Shown: positions 12,484 to 22,809 of the stretch, one piece after another | Layout of the letters: each line of letters begins with the position of its first letter | How positions within the stretch are numbered: the stretch's first letter is position 1 | NCBI GenBank assembly: GCA_019722365.1 | Contig: JADFUC010002096.1 | Location: forward strand, 1-64,000 | From: Lithospermum erythrorhizon | Lineage: Eukaryota > Streptophyta > Magnoliopsida > Boraginales > Boraginaceae | Reading direction: 5' to 3' | Length of the DNA stretch: 64,000 nucleotides | Notes under the pieces: generated by a model | Told to the model about the DNA's origin: nothing | The model's input: only the letters and a program-made list of their open reading frames with translations | Databases searched by the model: none | Program-made: the position numbers and the translations under genes

Positions 12484-13630
12484 TGAGCTTCTAACCCTAC
12501 CAAACAACCCAAAAGGGCAAGGACCCAAAACCCAAAATCTTGAAACCAAATTAGGTACTATGCGAGGTGGAAGTTCCTCGAATCCGCAGGCATGAAAATG
12601 TGAATCAATTACCCTCTAGAGGAGGGAAAGTGGAAGCCTTGTGTATACTTGATGGCTACTACTATGATGGAGGAGATTTGGAGGTACTCCGTTAAAGGAG
12701 TGGTGAAATTTGAAATGGGAGAAGTTCTTTTGTAAGAGATCTCCGACATATCTTCGGATTGGGTCTATTTCTTTTATGAACATGTTGTTATTCACACTTC
12801 TAGTAGTAACAATTTGAACATTAAGTTGGAGTTTGGTGGTAGATCTTACGAGTATAAGTTGAGAAATTTTAGAGATGATTTCGGGTTGTCTGGAAATGGA
12901 TTTGCAAGTTATGCTGTGGATATGTGGCCTCCGAGTGAGGAGATTGAGTCGGCGGAAGATGTGACCGAGTGGTTGAATAATGGTCGAGGGTTTAGAAATG
13001 GTTATAGGAAGAAAGGGGTGGTTGATTGTCTTCCGTGCTTGCACTTGTATACGGGTGAAGCTAGGTTTGTGAACTTTACTTACGTAATGAAGTCGGTGGT
13101 TCCGTGGGTTCTCGAGGGATAGGAATAAAGTCGGTTGGTGAACTCACGACTTACAAATTCTTCAAATCGCCAACGGATAAAAATCTACCACTTTCTTCAT
13201 TGCCTTCCATATCGACGTGGGCTTAAGGCAATCTGAAAGGCGACAACCCTTCCTTACGGGATGCTTATCACACACATCATGGAATCTTGGGGAGGAGATA
13301 GGGTGTTTCCAAGGGGTATGCCAAGGATTGGGGGAACGCATCGAATCACCAAGGACTACTTCCGGACTTGTACCATTGCATATCACAATAATCGACTTTG
13401 GTGGAAGTGGGAAGCTAAGATGGCGAACCGTGAAGATAGAAAGGCCATCCAAACACTTATGGGGAGGAAGCCACGAGGGAGGTAGATGAAACTTTGGAGG
13501 ATCAGTGTTTAGGATGATGAGGGATGGCAGGGACTTGAGGATAGCCGAGGATGATGATGATGATGTAGGGGAGATGATGATGATGGTGGCGGGTAAGGGC
13601 TCCTCAGGAAGTGAGGTAAAACATTTCAAG
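12484..13630 (+). pseudogene. Extra 3' ORF of the inner Copia element, function unknown
   Basis: Reading frames on the plus strand between the internal promoter-like block and the 3' LTR encode a protein-like sequence broken by frameshifts. The start is probably the ATG at 12484 (MSF). The clearest open part is 12814-13122, with LEFGGRSYEYKLRNF and WPPSEEIESAEDV, followed in other frames by GGDRVFPRGMPRIGGT-like (13290-13340) and RLWWKWEAKMANREDRKAIQ-like (13390-13460) stretches and an acidic, Gly-rich C-terminus. SIRE-type elements often carry an 'envelope-like' ORF here, but I see no signal peptide, membrane segment or coiled coil. It resembles the loosely defined 'putative plant transposon protein' sequences instead. 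Identity is uncertain. Confidence 0.5.
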
Positions 13631-13639
13631 AATATGACG

Positions 13640-14296
13640 AGACTAAAATGACATTGTTAGAAATTGCTGAAAATTAAATTTGAGAGAATCAAGGATTATC
13701 ATCAAAAGAAAACAAAGCTTAAAGATTATGTGAAAGAAATTTATGAAATTCCTCTCTTGTTTTAAGCGATGGTAATGAAAAGGATTGAAGGCCACAAAAG
13801 TATTTGGCTACTTCGGATGATGGGGAGACGAGGTGGAAGCGATAGGACCCGGCGTTGCGGGTCGAGGAGGGAGGCTACCTGCAGTGGTGCCTACTCCCGG
13901 GGGATTGGGATCGCCCCATCCTTGATGATGATGAGGGCCCAGCGGATGGTATAAGGATCCTTCTTTGACAAGCCAAGCCCGGAGGTCAGAAGATCAATTG
14001 AAGGGACTATGATGGCTTAGACCCGATTATTCTTGTTTATGCTTATTTATGGCCGTTACATTTACTTGCTTATGACTTGTTTTTATACCCACTTTGTATT
14101 CAGAGTCTCAAAGGGGAGATGTTAGACTTATGCTTTTGTTGGTTTTTTGTTTAGTGTTTGGTTCTCCTTTATGCACAACGTTGGATGTTTTTGTTCATAA
14201 GAAAGCATTGGGAATCTTATGTTGAGGCGTCGCTTTATGTTTTACATTTTTCTTCCCACTTAGCATAGAATCAATTTATTATCATCAAAGGGAGTT
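13640..14296 (+). other. 3' untranslated region and polypurine tract of the inner Copia element
   Basis: No ORF. It holds C-terminal scraps (Pro/Gly/Arg-rich near 13830-13930) and a T-rich tail. AAAGGGAGT at 14288-14296 is the polypurine tract that would prime plus-strand synthesis; the LTR starts with TGTTG immediately after it. Confidence 0.6.
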
Positions 14297-15645
14297 TGTT
14301 GAATAATGGGTTCAGAACAAACCTATTTTTTGAAGATAACAAATTGTTCATCGAACTAATCCGTTTTCGAGGTGAACATGTATTCGGGTTTATTCCTAAA
14401 TAAAGTTCAAGTGCTAAAATTGTTGATCGAGTTAGGGCTCATTGATATGAGTCAAACAAGCATGAGCACTTTGAGGAGCTCGTGTTCTTTCTTTTTTATA
14501 GGCGTTTGTAAGGAAACTCTTTTTAAGTATTTTGGCCGTTTTTAAATTTGTGAGTATAGACTTTTTGCCATTTAAACTTAATTGTGTTTGAAAACGAAGG
14601 TCCGTAGTTTCAAATCTTTTAGTATAGATTGATTCGTAGTTAAGTCTCGTACAAATAGGCTATTGTGGCATTCGTTTTAGAATTGGCTTGAAACGATCGT
14701 TATTTTGGAATTGACACTATGAACCATCGAGACTTCGAGAGGGTCACCGGGTCCGGAAATGTCGAGACCCGCCCGAGACCCGAGATACCGATAGAGTCCC
14801 GATGATCGAGACCACGGACCTCGATAAAGATTACGGAAGCGGGCTTATAAGCCGTTGCCACAGTCCATCGAGGCTCATCGAGACCCCCAGGAGTCTGGAA
14901 GTGAGTCACGCGATCTCGAGAACAACTTCAAATGAGTGTGCACTATATAAGCCCCTCTTTTCAAAGGCAATAGCTTTTGCAACTATTTGAAACCTAATTT
15001 CTGAGCATTTAATTCTTTGAAAAGCAAAAGGCAAAAGTCATAACTCTCTCATTTATTCTTTGCATAATCTTTATTGAGAGTTCCTAGTTGTGTGACTATT
15101 CATTCTTTCTCAAACATTTATTGTTTTTGAGTGAAATCCTTTGTGTGGGAAGCATAGGGTTGCTATTCTAGGTTGAGTAGTACTGAAATCCCTAAGTGTG
15201 TTCTTGGGTTCCCGATCTAGGTTGATTGGGGTTGAAATCATAGCGCCAACACAGGTCATTTAATTGTAAAAGCTAAGTGTTTGATAATAGGCTTGAGGAA
15301 GGGAATTTGCTTTGGCCAGTAGCAAATCAAACATTTCTTGTGACATTGAAGTTATACTTTGCAAAAATCTAGGGTTGGAAAGCCGACGATTCAGGCAGTG
15401 GGGGAGCTTGAGGCTTCACTAATATACCCCATCTATATTGTATTTCAGCAACTTGCCTCTTTACTTTCAAAGTCATCATTATATTATTATATCATCTTAT
15501 TTGTTTTATTGTTGACTAATCATTCTCAGAGCTTAGATTTTCAGTTTATTCTTATTGACATAATTTCGCATTGTTAAATTAAAACTCAAAAGAGAATATT
15601 TGCGTAAAACATATTAACCCCCCTCTAGGGTTGAATCACAGGCTA
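14297..15645 (+). mobile_element. 3' LTR of the inner Copia element
   Basis: Direct-repeat partner of 5250-6600. It begins TGTTGAATAATGGG right after the polypurine tract. It carries the CGAGACCC cluster (14725-14910) and the TATA box CTATATAAGCCCC (14942), and ends in a region with CCCCCCTCTAGGGTTGAATCACA. The exact end is uncertain because the two copies diverge over the last 60 bases, and no clear 5-bp target duplication could be read. Confidence 0.8.
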
Positions 15646-16846
15646 TGATCTTGTGTCTTTGGGGGGTTTGGCAAGGAGCTGAGATTAGCTGAGAACCTTT
15701 ACAAAGCTAACGGTGATCTTCCGTGTTGTGTTGAGCGTTATTTATTGAGACATTTTGTGAATGCTTCGTTGATTCTGGATAATGGGAGATTGGAGCTTCT
15801 TTCATAGCAATGAGAGATGTAATAGTGAATTATGTTTTACCCAGGGGTATTTCTATGTGATGAGTGAAACAGGTTGGATGTAGTAGAGTATGGGGAGATG
15901 TGAATCACGAAATTTTGTGAATGGTTCTTTACGAGAGGCCCACAGCAAGGTGAGGCCATGTTCCGGGGAGTAGGAAGGAGTTTAATTTGGTGAGTGAAAT
16001 TTTGGATGGTGATGATTATCGAGACTACTTTTAGAAATAGTAGCAGGGAAGGTTGTTCGGGGGAGCAATGGTAATAGCCAAAAGGAAAATTAGAGGTACT
16101 CTATACTTGACTGGAGTTCTCAAGGAGGTTGAAGGAGGATCTGGGATCTTGAGGTGGGGTCAGGCGGGGTTTGAGGGGATAGAAGGGATTGTGGATTCGG
16201 GTGAGGGGATTCTGATTGGATGTCTTTGAGGTTCTCGGGAGATTAGAGGGCTGTGCAAAAATGAAGATACATTGAAGGGTGGGAAAGATACGGCCGGCGA
16301 GTATAATACTTCGTTTGGTGATGAGTTCGGCTGAAGAACTACGGGGAAGGATGCAACAGGGTTTCCGTGTTGCATGAATCTCCCCGAGTTAGCGTGAGGT
16401 AATTCCCGACCTCCCTGTTATTTTAACTGTTGAAGGTGTTTACAGTCGAAGCATCGAAGTTGAAATGAATTGAATCGAGAGTAAATCGTGGAATGGGAAG
16501 GTAGAAGAGAAATTCATTGATGACCAATCAAACTTCAGGAGGTTTTCCAAGATTTTTCAAGGTTGAGAGATCATGAAGATCAAGGAGGCAAATCACAGGG
16601 GCGTGGTGATTTAATACGAATGAGGGAAAGATCAAATAGGGTAGAAATGTGTTATTACAGATTACTAGCCGGTAGTTAAGTTGTGAAGGTGCTTCGTTCG
16701 GGGATGTTAGAGTTGGAAGAAAGAGAATCATAAAGTTGGGATCGACTTCGGTGGGAGTTCGAAGGATGATAGAACTCACGGAGAAATTTCTTTGCAAAAT
16801 GGTGCTTGAAAGGCAGGTGATCCGATTTGTCTTCAAATTGGGAGAT
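15646..16846 (+). pseudogene. Remaining internal region of the outer Copia element: protease fragment and 3' end
   Basis: Resumes outer-element sequence after the inner insertion. A protease active-site block LILDNG...ASFHS is readable near 15770-15815 once an insertion is allowed for, then 'GYFYV' near 15845 and a VIAKxKxRGTLYLT-like block near 16070-16110, typical of the region before integrase. Integrase core, RT and RNase H are not recognisable in the remaining 0.7 kb, so an internal deletion is likely. The 3' end has GGGAGAT (polypurine tract) before TGTTGG at 16847. Confidence 0.5.
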
Positions 16847-17408
16847 TGTTGGAATTGAAGACTTAATTTGAGACGGTTTTGGCTCTAATTGTTTCCTAAT
16901 TGAGTCTAACTGGGATAACTCCTCTTAGCCTTGGTAGGTTTTATTTTTAGGCAGGTTTGAAGACTTGGAGCCCAGAAAATGCATGAATCTTACTAGGTTT
17001 GTTAACTATAAATATGGAGATGATTTTTCATGAGTTTATTTATCGCACAAATCATGGAATAGAGAAAGTGTCTACCCAGAATAATATTAGATGCTTTAAT
17101 ATTATTGAAGAGCATGGTTTTTGTTCTTGAAAGAGCTTAGAGAGTTTATCACTTTGTTCTTGATAGGCTTTGTAGTTGAGATTTCGATGTATAAAGAGAA
17201 AATCTCAACGTAGATTATAGGCTAGTGGTAGAGGCACATAACGATCTTACGGTTTATTAGTGGATTGAAGCGGCCAGCGAGAGGATGTCTTTTCGCGTTG
17301 AGGGAAACATATAAATCTTTTGTCATGCATTTATTTCGCTTAAATTTACGTAGTTTTTTATTGATTCGCTTTAAAACTCACGGGAAGAGATTTGAGTGCC
17401 CAAATCCT
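16847..17408 (+). mobile_element. 3' LTR of the outer Copia element
   Basis: Direct-repeat partner of 3970-4508. It starts TGTTGGAATTGAAGAC right after a GGGAGAT tract. Shared blocks run in the same order as in the 5' copy to CAAATCCT at about 17408. The pair flank 13.4 kb, of which about 10.4 kb is the inner element. Confidence 0.75.
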
Positions 17409-18150
17409 TGAGTATCATCCATAATTTGATTCATATACTCGTTGTTACTAAATTTGCGATTGTAGTTCCTGTTGAGGGGTGGTTTTCACTTAATCACCTT
17501 TTTATGCTACAGAACTGGGCAATATAGGTAATTCTGACTGTTCGTGTAAACTCTTTAAGTTCATGGTGCGGCCTTCTCTTAATTTTTCAAGGCTTAGCGT
17601 CAGCTATTTGAGAATATCTGTGTACTATTAGCTTACTTTTAAATAGAGAACCATGTCACATATAATTCTTAATAATTTTGGAGATAATCTATTATGTTGA
17701 AAAGAAAGAAAAAATCTCATTCTTTTTTGGTTAGATTGTTGGTCCATCAGCAATGGCGTATTCCAAAGTACTGCAGCAAAGGCTACATCTTCGACAACCA
17801 CTGATCCAATAATAAAATCACTCGTACCCTATTTACTAGGACTTTTTCTACTTAATCTTTCTTCTGTAATATTTAAATATAAGAGTTTGTAGCATACGTT
17901 CTGTTTACTTGAGTTTTATTTTTCAGTTGCCATCTTATTGATCAGGCTACTTATATAATGTAAGCATTAATATTTTCTTACTACTTCCCACATATTTAGA
18001 GATTGGCGCCCAACAATCTTATGTAACTTAATCCATTTTCTCCAGTTGATCGGTACATGAGTTTATCTTTATCTTGTTGTGAACTCTTATATGTTACTGG
18101 TTCACGTAACCCTGCACTGATGTTTAATGTTTTGCTAATTATGTGATTGT
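17409..18150 (+). other. Intron-like AT-rich DNA with one exon-like fragment
   Basis: Mostly T-rich, without ORFs. An exon-like piece at about 17735-17840 reads NGVFQSTAAKATSSTTTDPI in one frame, after a T-rich tract. It is not recognised. It may be the first of several gene fragments lying in the same orientation up to 21500. Confidence 0.25.
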
Positions 18151-18155
18151 CTTAG

Positions 18156-18272
18156 GAGATGACTTGAGGAAACCCCAACCGTTGGCAATGAACACTGTCC
18201 ACTTTGGAATGCAATCACATGATTTTGGTCAGGTCGGTTTCATTCCACAGTCACAACTTCCTGTAGGTACTA
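18156..18272 (+). pseudogene. Exon-like fragment 1, unrecognised protein
   Basis: Bounded by TTGTCTTAG (acceptor-like) and CCTGTAG|GTACTAC (donor-like). The frame between reads GDDLRKPQPLAMNTVHFGMQ... and is open. Codon use and Gln/Phe content look protein-like. There is no domain I can name. It may belong with the following fragments or be an isolated captured exon. Confidence 0.3.
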
Positions 18273-18394
18273 CTTTTTGAGAGGTAATCAAACACTATTT
18301 CTCTTACTTTGTGGGACGTACTACTTTGAGAACAGACTTATTTAATATTTCATATCTAACAATATTTGTTTAGCTAGAATGTCAACTGCGTGCC

Positions 18395-18480
18395 TTATAA
18401 AACAAAAATGTGGAGTATTATTTATGACAGTTGGACTTCTCAAGGTTGGCTATCCCGTGAACATTGATGTTAAATCTCCA
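18395..18480 (+). repeat. About 85-bp direct repeat, copy 1 (copy 2 at 19126-19205)
   Basis: GTCAACTG(C/T)GTGCCTTATA, then AAACA, TGTGGAGTATTATTTATGA and GTT(G)GACTTCTCAAGGTTG occur here and again 731 bases downstream with only a few differences. It covers the start of the reductase-like exon, so that exon start was duplicated, or a larger unit was duplicated and decayed. Confidence 0.7.
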
Positions 18481-18770
18481 CATTTTGTCAACCAGGTTAT
18501 TGAAGAATCTGGAGATAAAGGTATAATGTAATATATGTCCAGTTGAAGTGTATATGTTTTCATTAACCAAAGTTTTCATTATTTCATTATATTAATTTAC
18601 TTTATCTTTTGAAACAGGAGTGGATTTAATATTGGATTCTGATGTTTCTAGCTTGAACAATCTGGAAGCTTTGGAGGTTGGAGGCATAGTTGTGTTGGTT
18701 GAGTTAGGCCCCGAAAAATTGGCAAATTTGCACACTTTACCTTTAGTTTTAGGTTGCTTTGTGCTTCATG
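18430..18770 (+). pseudogene. Exon pair resembling part of an MDR quinone-oxidoreductase-like protein
   Basis: Two exon-like pieces joined across AAAG|GTATAA (about 18519) and AACAG|GAGTGG (about 18618). Together they read ...HFVNQVIEESGDK, then GVDLILDSDVSSLNNLEAL and EVGGIVVLVELGPEKL, ending at CTTCATG|GTGAGT (about 18770). The pattern 'V-x-E-E-(S/T)-G-x-K-G-V-D-x-I-L-D ... L-x-x-L-x-x-G-G' resembles the Rossmann part of medium-chain reductases of the quinone-oxidoreductase type. The resemblance is modest and no full domain is present. Confidence 0.3.
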
Positions 18771-19125
18771 GTGAGTCTTTATAACTTCTTCATTCTCAAC
18801 ATTTGGCATATTAAAAACGCAATTGCAGTGATAATATTTTACAAGTTCCGTCTCTAGCTTCATTTTGTTTGGCTAAATTTTATTTGACCCCTTCAACTTC
18901 TTAGTAGTTCAAATGCCCACTATCCACTTTCAGAGTTAAATGTGAAGTAAATCAATTTTAGGAAGGGCAACAAGTGATTTTCATACATATTTATCTCTCA
19001 GTCATCTTTCAACCCGTAGGAGCCATCTTATTAGATGAGCTTTCAAAGCTTCAGTGAGGATGGTATAATAATAATGGGAATAAAATTAAAGTTACGGAAT
19101 TGTTGTGCGATGAGTGAGAACACTG

Positions 19126-19205
19126 TCAACTGTGTGCCTTATAAAACAATAATGTGGAGTATTATTTATGAAAGTTAGACTTCTCAAGGTTGTCTATCCC
19201 GGCAT
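19126..19205 (+). repeat. About 80-bp direct repeat, copy 2
   Basis: Near-identical to 18395-18475 in the same orientation. Here the frame that is coding-like in copy 1 continues into unrelated AT-rich DNA. Confidence 0.7.
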
Positions 19206-19659
19206 TTGTTTTGTTATGAATGTAGTGTTGGTGAAATGTATAGATTCATTCAATCAAATTTGGATTGTAGTTATTGCCTCTGTTTGTCGAGCCATTAGTG
19301 TATTGTTAGAATATATAATTGTATTCAATGGCGGATGCTTCCAATTCATGTATGAATTATTCTCTCTTGAATAATTTTTTTTGCATAGGTTGTTGTTCAG
19401 TTATAGCATTGAGTTATATATTAGTGTGCTTGTGCCTTGTGGTAGTTAATTGATTGGTTCTACTTGAGGTTAGAATTTGCAGGTGGTATAATGGTTGAAA
19501 ATGATGCATTAGTCAGGATTATTACATGCTCCCTTTAGATATTACTTATATGGATTAAATTGGTTGAATCTGATGCATTGACAAATGGATTAGCCAAAGT
19601 GTTACAAATTGATATTTAGTTGACAATTACTTTTTAAAGATTTAGTTTCTCATTGTAAA

Positions 19660-20000
19660 TAGAGATTTTGTTAGCTTTTCAAGAACTACAATTTGTATCA
19701 TATTATATGATTTAAATAGTTGAACTACGGTTTAACATACTAAGGTGAAATTCAGGTGGCGTGGGATATTGCTACCGTATGATGAGGTCACAGATCGAGA
19801 CAATGGCCGATTTTTTTATTAGAAAAAAAAGGTTGAACTCTGGTTGCATATAATGCATTATCAGATGTTTTTGTGAACTTTTTATCTCTTCGGTCTTGTT
19901 TGTTAGCTTTTTAGGAACTTCAATTTCTATCATATTATACTCCGTATAATTTAAATAGTTGCTTTCTAGTTGGATATAATGCATTAGTAAGTGAATATTT
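19660..20000. repeat. Diverged local duplication (about 230 bp apart)
   Basis: GTTAGCTTTT(C/T)A(A/G)GAACT(A/T)CAATTT(G/C)TATCATATTATA followed by ATTTAAATAGTTG appears at 19668 and again at about 19900. Other shared words are TATAATGCATTA and TTTTATCTCTTCGG. It looks like an imperfect tandem duplication within non-coding DNA. Confidence 0.5.
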
Positions 20001-20789
20001 TTACATGGGCAATTTTATCTCTTCGGACATTGTTGGCCTAAATTACATTGGATCTTCAATATCGTGTTGCTATTGAAGATCGTGAAATACTTTTACTCCA
20101 CTTTATGCCGTAACATTTCTTAGTTTAATAGGTCTGATTGAGTCTAATCTAATTCATTAACAAGTGTTTAAGTAACATTTGGATCCCTTCAGAAGTCGCT
20201 AAGTTTAATTACATTGGATCTTCGATGGTGTATTGCTGTTACCTGGATATTACAACGTAGAATATTACAAATCTGAATATAGCTCAAGATCAGTTTTACA
20301 ATATTGATTGTATCATTGTTGATTCAAATTGGTCCTTAACTTTTCAAGAGCTTAGATTTGAATCTGGCTGAAATGCTGAATATAATGCAATAGCAAATAT
20401 TTTTGTGAAATTTGTTCCCCTCAAACATTGTTGAGTTAAATCAAATTCTCTCTTCACCAGCTCGTTCCTTTTAATTGGACATTACATCCTAATGAGTTTT
20501 ATTTGATCTTTGTATGTAATTGTTCGCTTCGGGCACTTCTGTTGTATTTGATTTACTTCGGATTGAATTCCCCAAGTTTGACCAATATATTACCTTTGGA
20601 TGAGTACTGTATTGATATTTACAACATGTCTATCGTGATGCAACTTTCCTACTTCTATACGCATAATTAATCTGGTGATTTGTTTTCGGGCAAGAATATT
20701 ATAAAAAAGTAGTAGGAATATAATAATCTAATCATATTTTTGAGACTAGCATTTAGCAAATTTGAGATATTAACTTTTGTCCTTTCGCT

Positions 20790-21060
20790 TTGCAGGCTTG
20801 TTGTGGCAATGGATGTGTTTGATAATACTGTAGATTGACTGCTAGGGCAATTGAATTGGTAGCTGAACAAATTCTGCAGACGACGACTGCAGAGCTATCC
20901 AGAAATATCAAGATGGTTAGTTGTTATTATTGCTTAAGGGTCTATGTAGTATGGTTATTATTGCTAAACAATTGCTTTCATCTTTTAGGGTGCGAAGTAC
21001 AACCTGGATTCCATACGTGCAGGACTAGATAATAAGAAGTTCTTATTACTGCATCAACGC
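20790..21060 (+). pseudogene. Exon-like fragments 2 and 3, unrecognised protein
   Basis: TTTGCAG (about 20794) precedes an exon-like piece reading LVVAMDVFDNTVD, then, after a one-base shift or stop, TARAIELVAEQILQTTTAEL and SRNIKM, ending at AAGATG|GTTAGT (about 20913). After a short intron-like gap, TTTTAG (about 20989) precedes GAKYNLDSIRAGLDNKKFLL. The TGA between the two halves of the first piece breaks the frame as printed. The helical, charged pattern looks like real protein but I cannot assign a family. Confidence 0.35.
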
Positions 21061-21394
21061 ACATATTCTCGAAGACCTAGACAATTGCTTTTTATAGCTT
21101 ATTTTGGTGACGCGGTTTCCTCACGTTGCGACTCTTCAGATGCCCTCCTGAACCGTTTGCTGTCAATGTTTCGCCAACTGTAGAATCTTCTATTGCCTGA
21201 GCTCCAACCTCCAAATTTCGCCTTCCTCTTCGGATAAATCGCCAAGGAGCAACTTCCCCATATCTCCATTTAAGCGGCAGATGGACAATGCTACACTAAG
21301 GACTGGTTAGCCTTTTGCACCACTCCTAATACATTAAAGGACTTTTTAGTTTTACCCTTAGATTTAACTGTGACACGGTCCTTATTTTATTCAG

Positions 21395-21500
21395 CTGATG
21401 CCACCAGCCCAACCAAAAGGAAGCTCACTTTTGATGATAATACTAAGGTTGCGGATCTAGAGGTTCCTGGGGCTTCCTTTCCTTTCAGTGTGAATACTGT
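21395..21500 (+). pseudogene. Exon-like fragment 4, unrecognised protein
   Basis: TTATTCAG (acceptor-like) precedes an open frame reading DATSPTKRKLTFDDNTKVAD and EVPGASFPFSVNTVST, ending at TAA. The TSPTKRKL pattern resembles a phospho- or cyclin-dependent kinase-type site context, but no family is recognised. It may be the 3' exon of the same broken gene as the upstream fragments, or another captured piece. Confidence 0.3.
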
Positions 21501-22809
21501 ATCTACATAACTGCCCTCCATCCTATCAGAATGGTGCCCCAAGACTATAACATTTGTGTTGGATTGGTATGTAAAATATGGTACCTGTTGAACATGGTAG
21601 CTAATAGACCAAGTAAACTTGGTTTATATTCTAAGTTCCTAACTATTGTGTAGCTGTTACAGGTCTTGATGACCTGATGTACAATGTACATTACATCATG
21701 TGTTGTGAACCTAAGGTCTTGATGACCATCTGTTTGAACTATGAGTGCTCTTTTTAGGTGGGACTTTATCATGTCTACTGCTACTGTGCCGAACCAATGT
21801 ATATTATGTGTGACCAAGTCTTGGTTCGCCATTCCACTTAACATAATGTGTATTGATATATCTAACTTCTTCGCTTCTTTTCCCCTATTTTATTGACTTT
21901 TATCTTTGACTGTGTATCACCCATTAATCTTATATTCCATGGAAATATAAATTTATGTTTGCATTCATGTTGAAAAATCCTAATTGCATCTTCAGATTTG
22001 GACTATGTTTTCTTCAAATATCAGTTTTATATTTCCACATATTATTATGACAATGTATCTTAGCAAATACAGTTTCAGCCAATTCATTCATATAAATTCT
22101 ACTTATAGTTGACAGACGTGATGAAGAGAAAGTTGAAGGAATATAATTCTACTTGGAATCCTTTTTTCATTCAATTTTCTCGTTGGATTTTAAACTGATG
22201 AAACTCAAAATAATTCTTTCAACATGGTTATAAAGTAGTTCAAGCTAAAGGCAAGAGTTTGTCAAGACCCAAGAAGTGAATTCTCATATAAACTTAAATT
22301 ATTGAATTCTACAAATAATAGAATTGCATAAAATCTTCATTATTGCTTTCTTTGATTTTGTGAAGAATCTAATACCAACATTTTGGTGAAGAATACAATA
22401 ACTAATTTTATCTTAAGTGTAATATATGAAGACCTTTTGTTCCTAAACACTAAATTATGTCCAAATATAATTAATGCAGCCTCAGTCCGTGTGGCCCAAT
22501 AATAGTTTTTGGGCTCGGCATCCCGCCGGGCCTATTCTACTAATAATCTACAATCAATCAATACAGTGATAGATGGTTCATCCAACGGCATACCATGAAA
22601 ATTTATACTGAAATCAGAGAATAATATCTTGACACACTAATTTACAAAGCCCAAACAAGGGCTTAAGCCTCCGCAGGACTCCCCAGTCCCCATAAGCAAT
22701 CTCCAACTAAAAGACAATTCCATGAATTTTGATTGAAGTTTAGATGTGTTATCAACATCAGAGAATGTCAAAAAAAGTGCTACTGTAAATGTGTCTCTGT
22801 GTGCCGGGG
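21501..22809. other. Intergenic and 3' flank of the BTB gene
   Basis: No coding sequence seen. GC-rich GGGCTCGGCATCCCGCCGGGCC at 22512 stands out from AT-rich surroundings and resembles the GC-rich ends of plant hAT-type miniature elements, but no partner end was found. Confidence 0.35.

Noticed and set aside
12616..13044. Minus-strand ORF opposite the Copia 3' ORF
   Set aside because: Plus-strand translation is in element orientation and shows the more protein-like composition; the minus frame is treated as a shadow.
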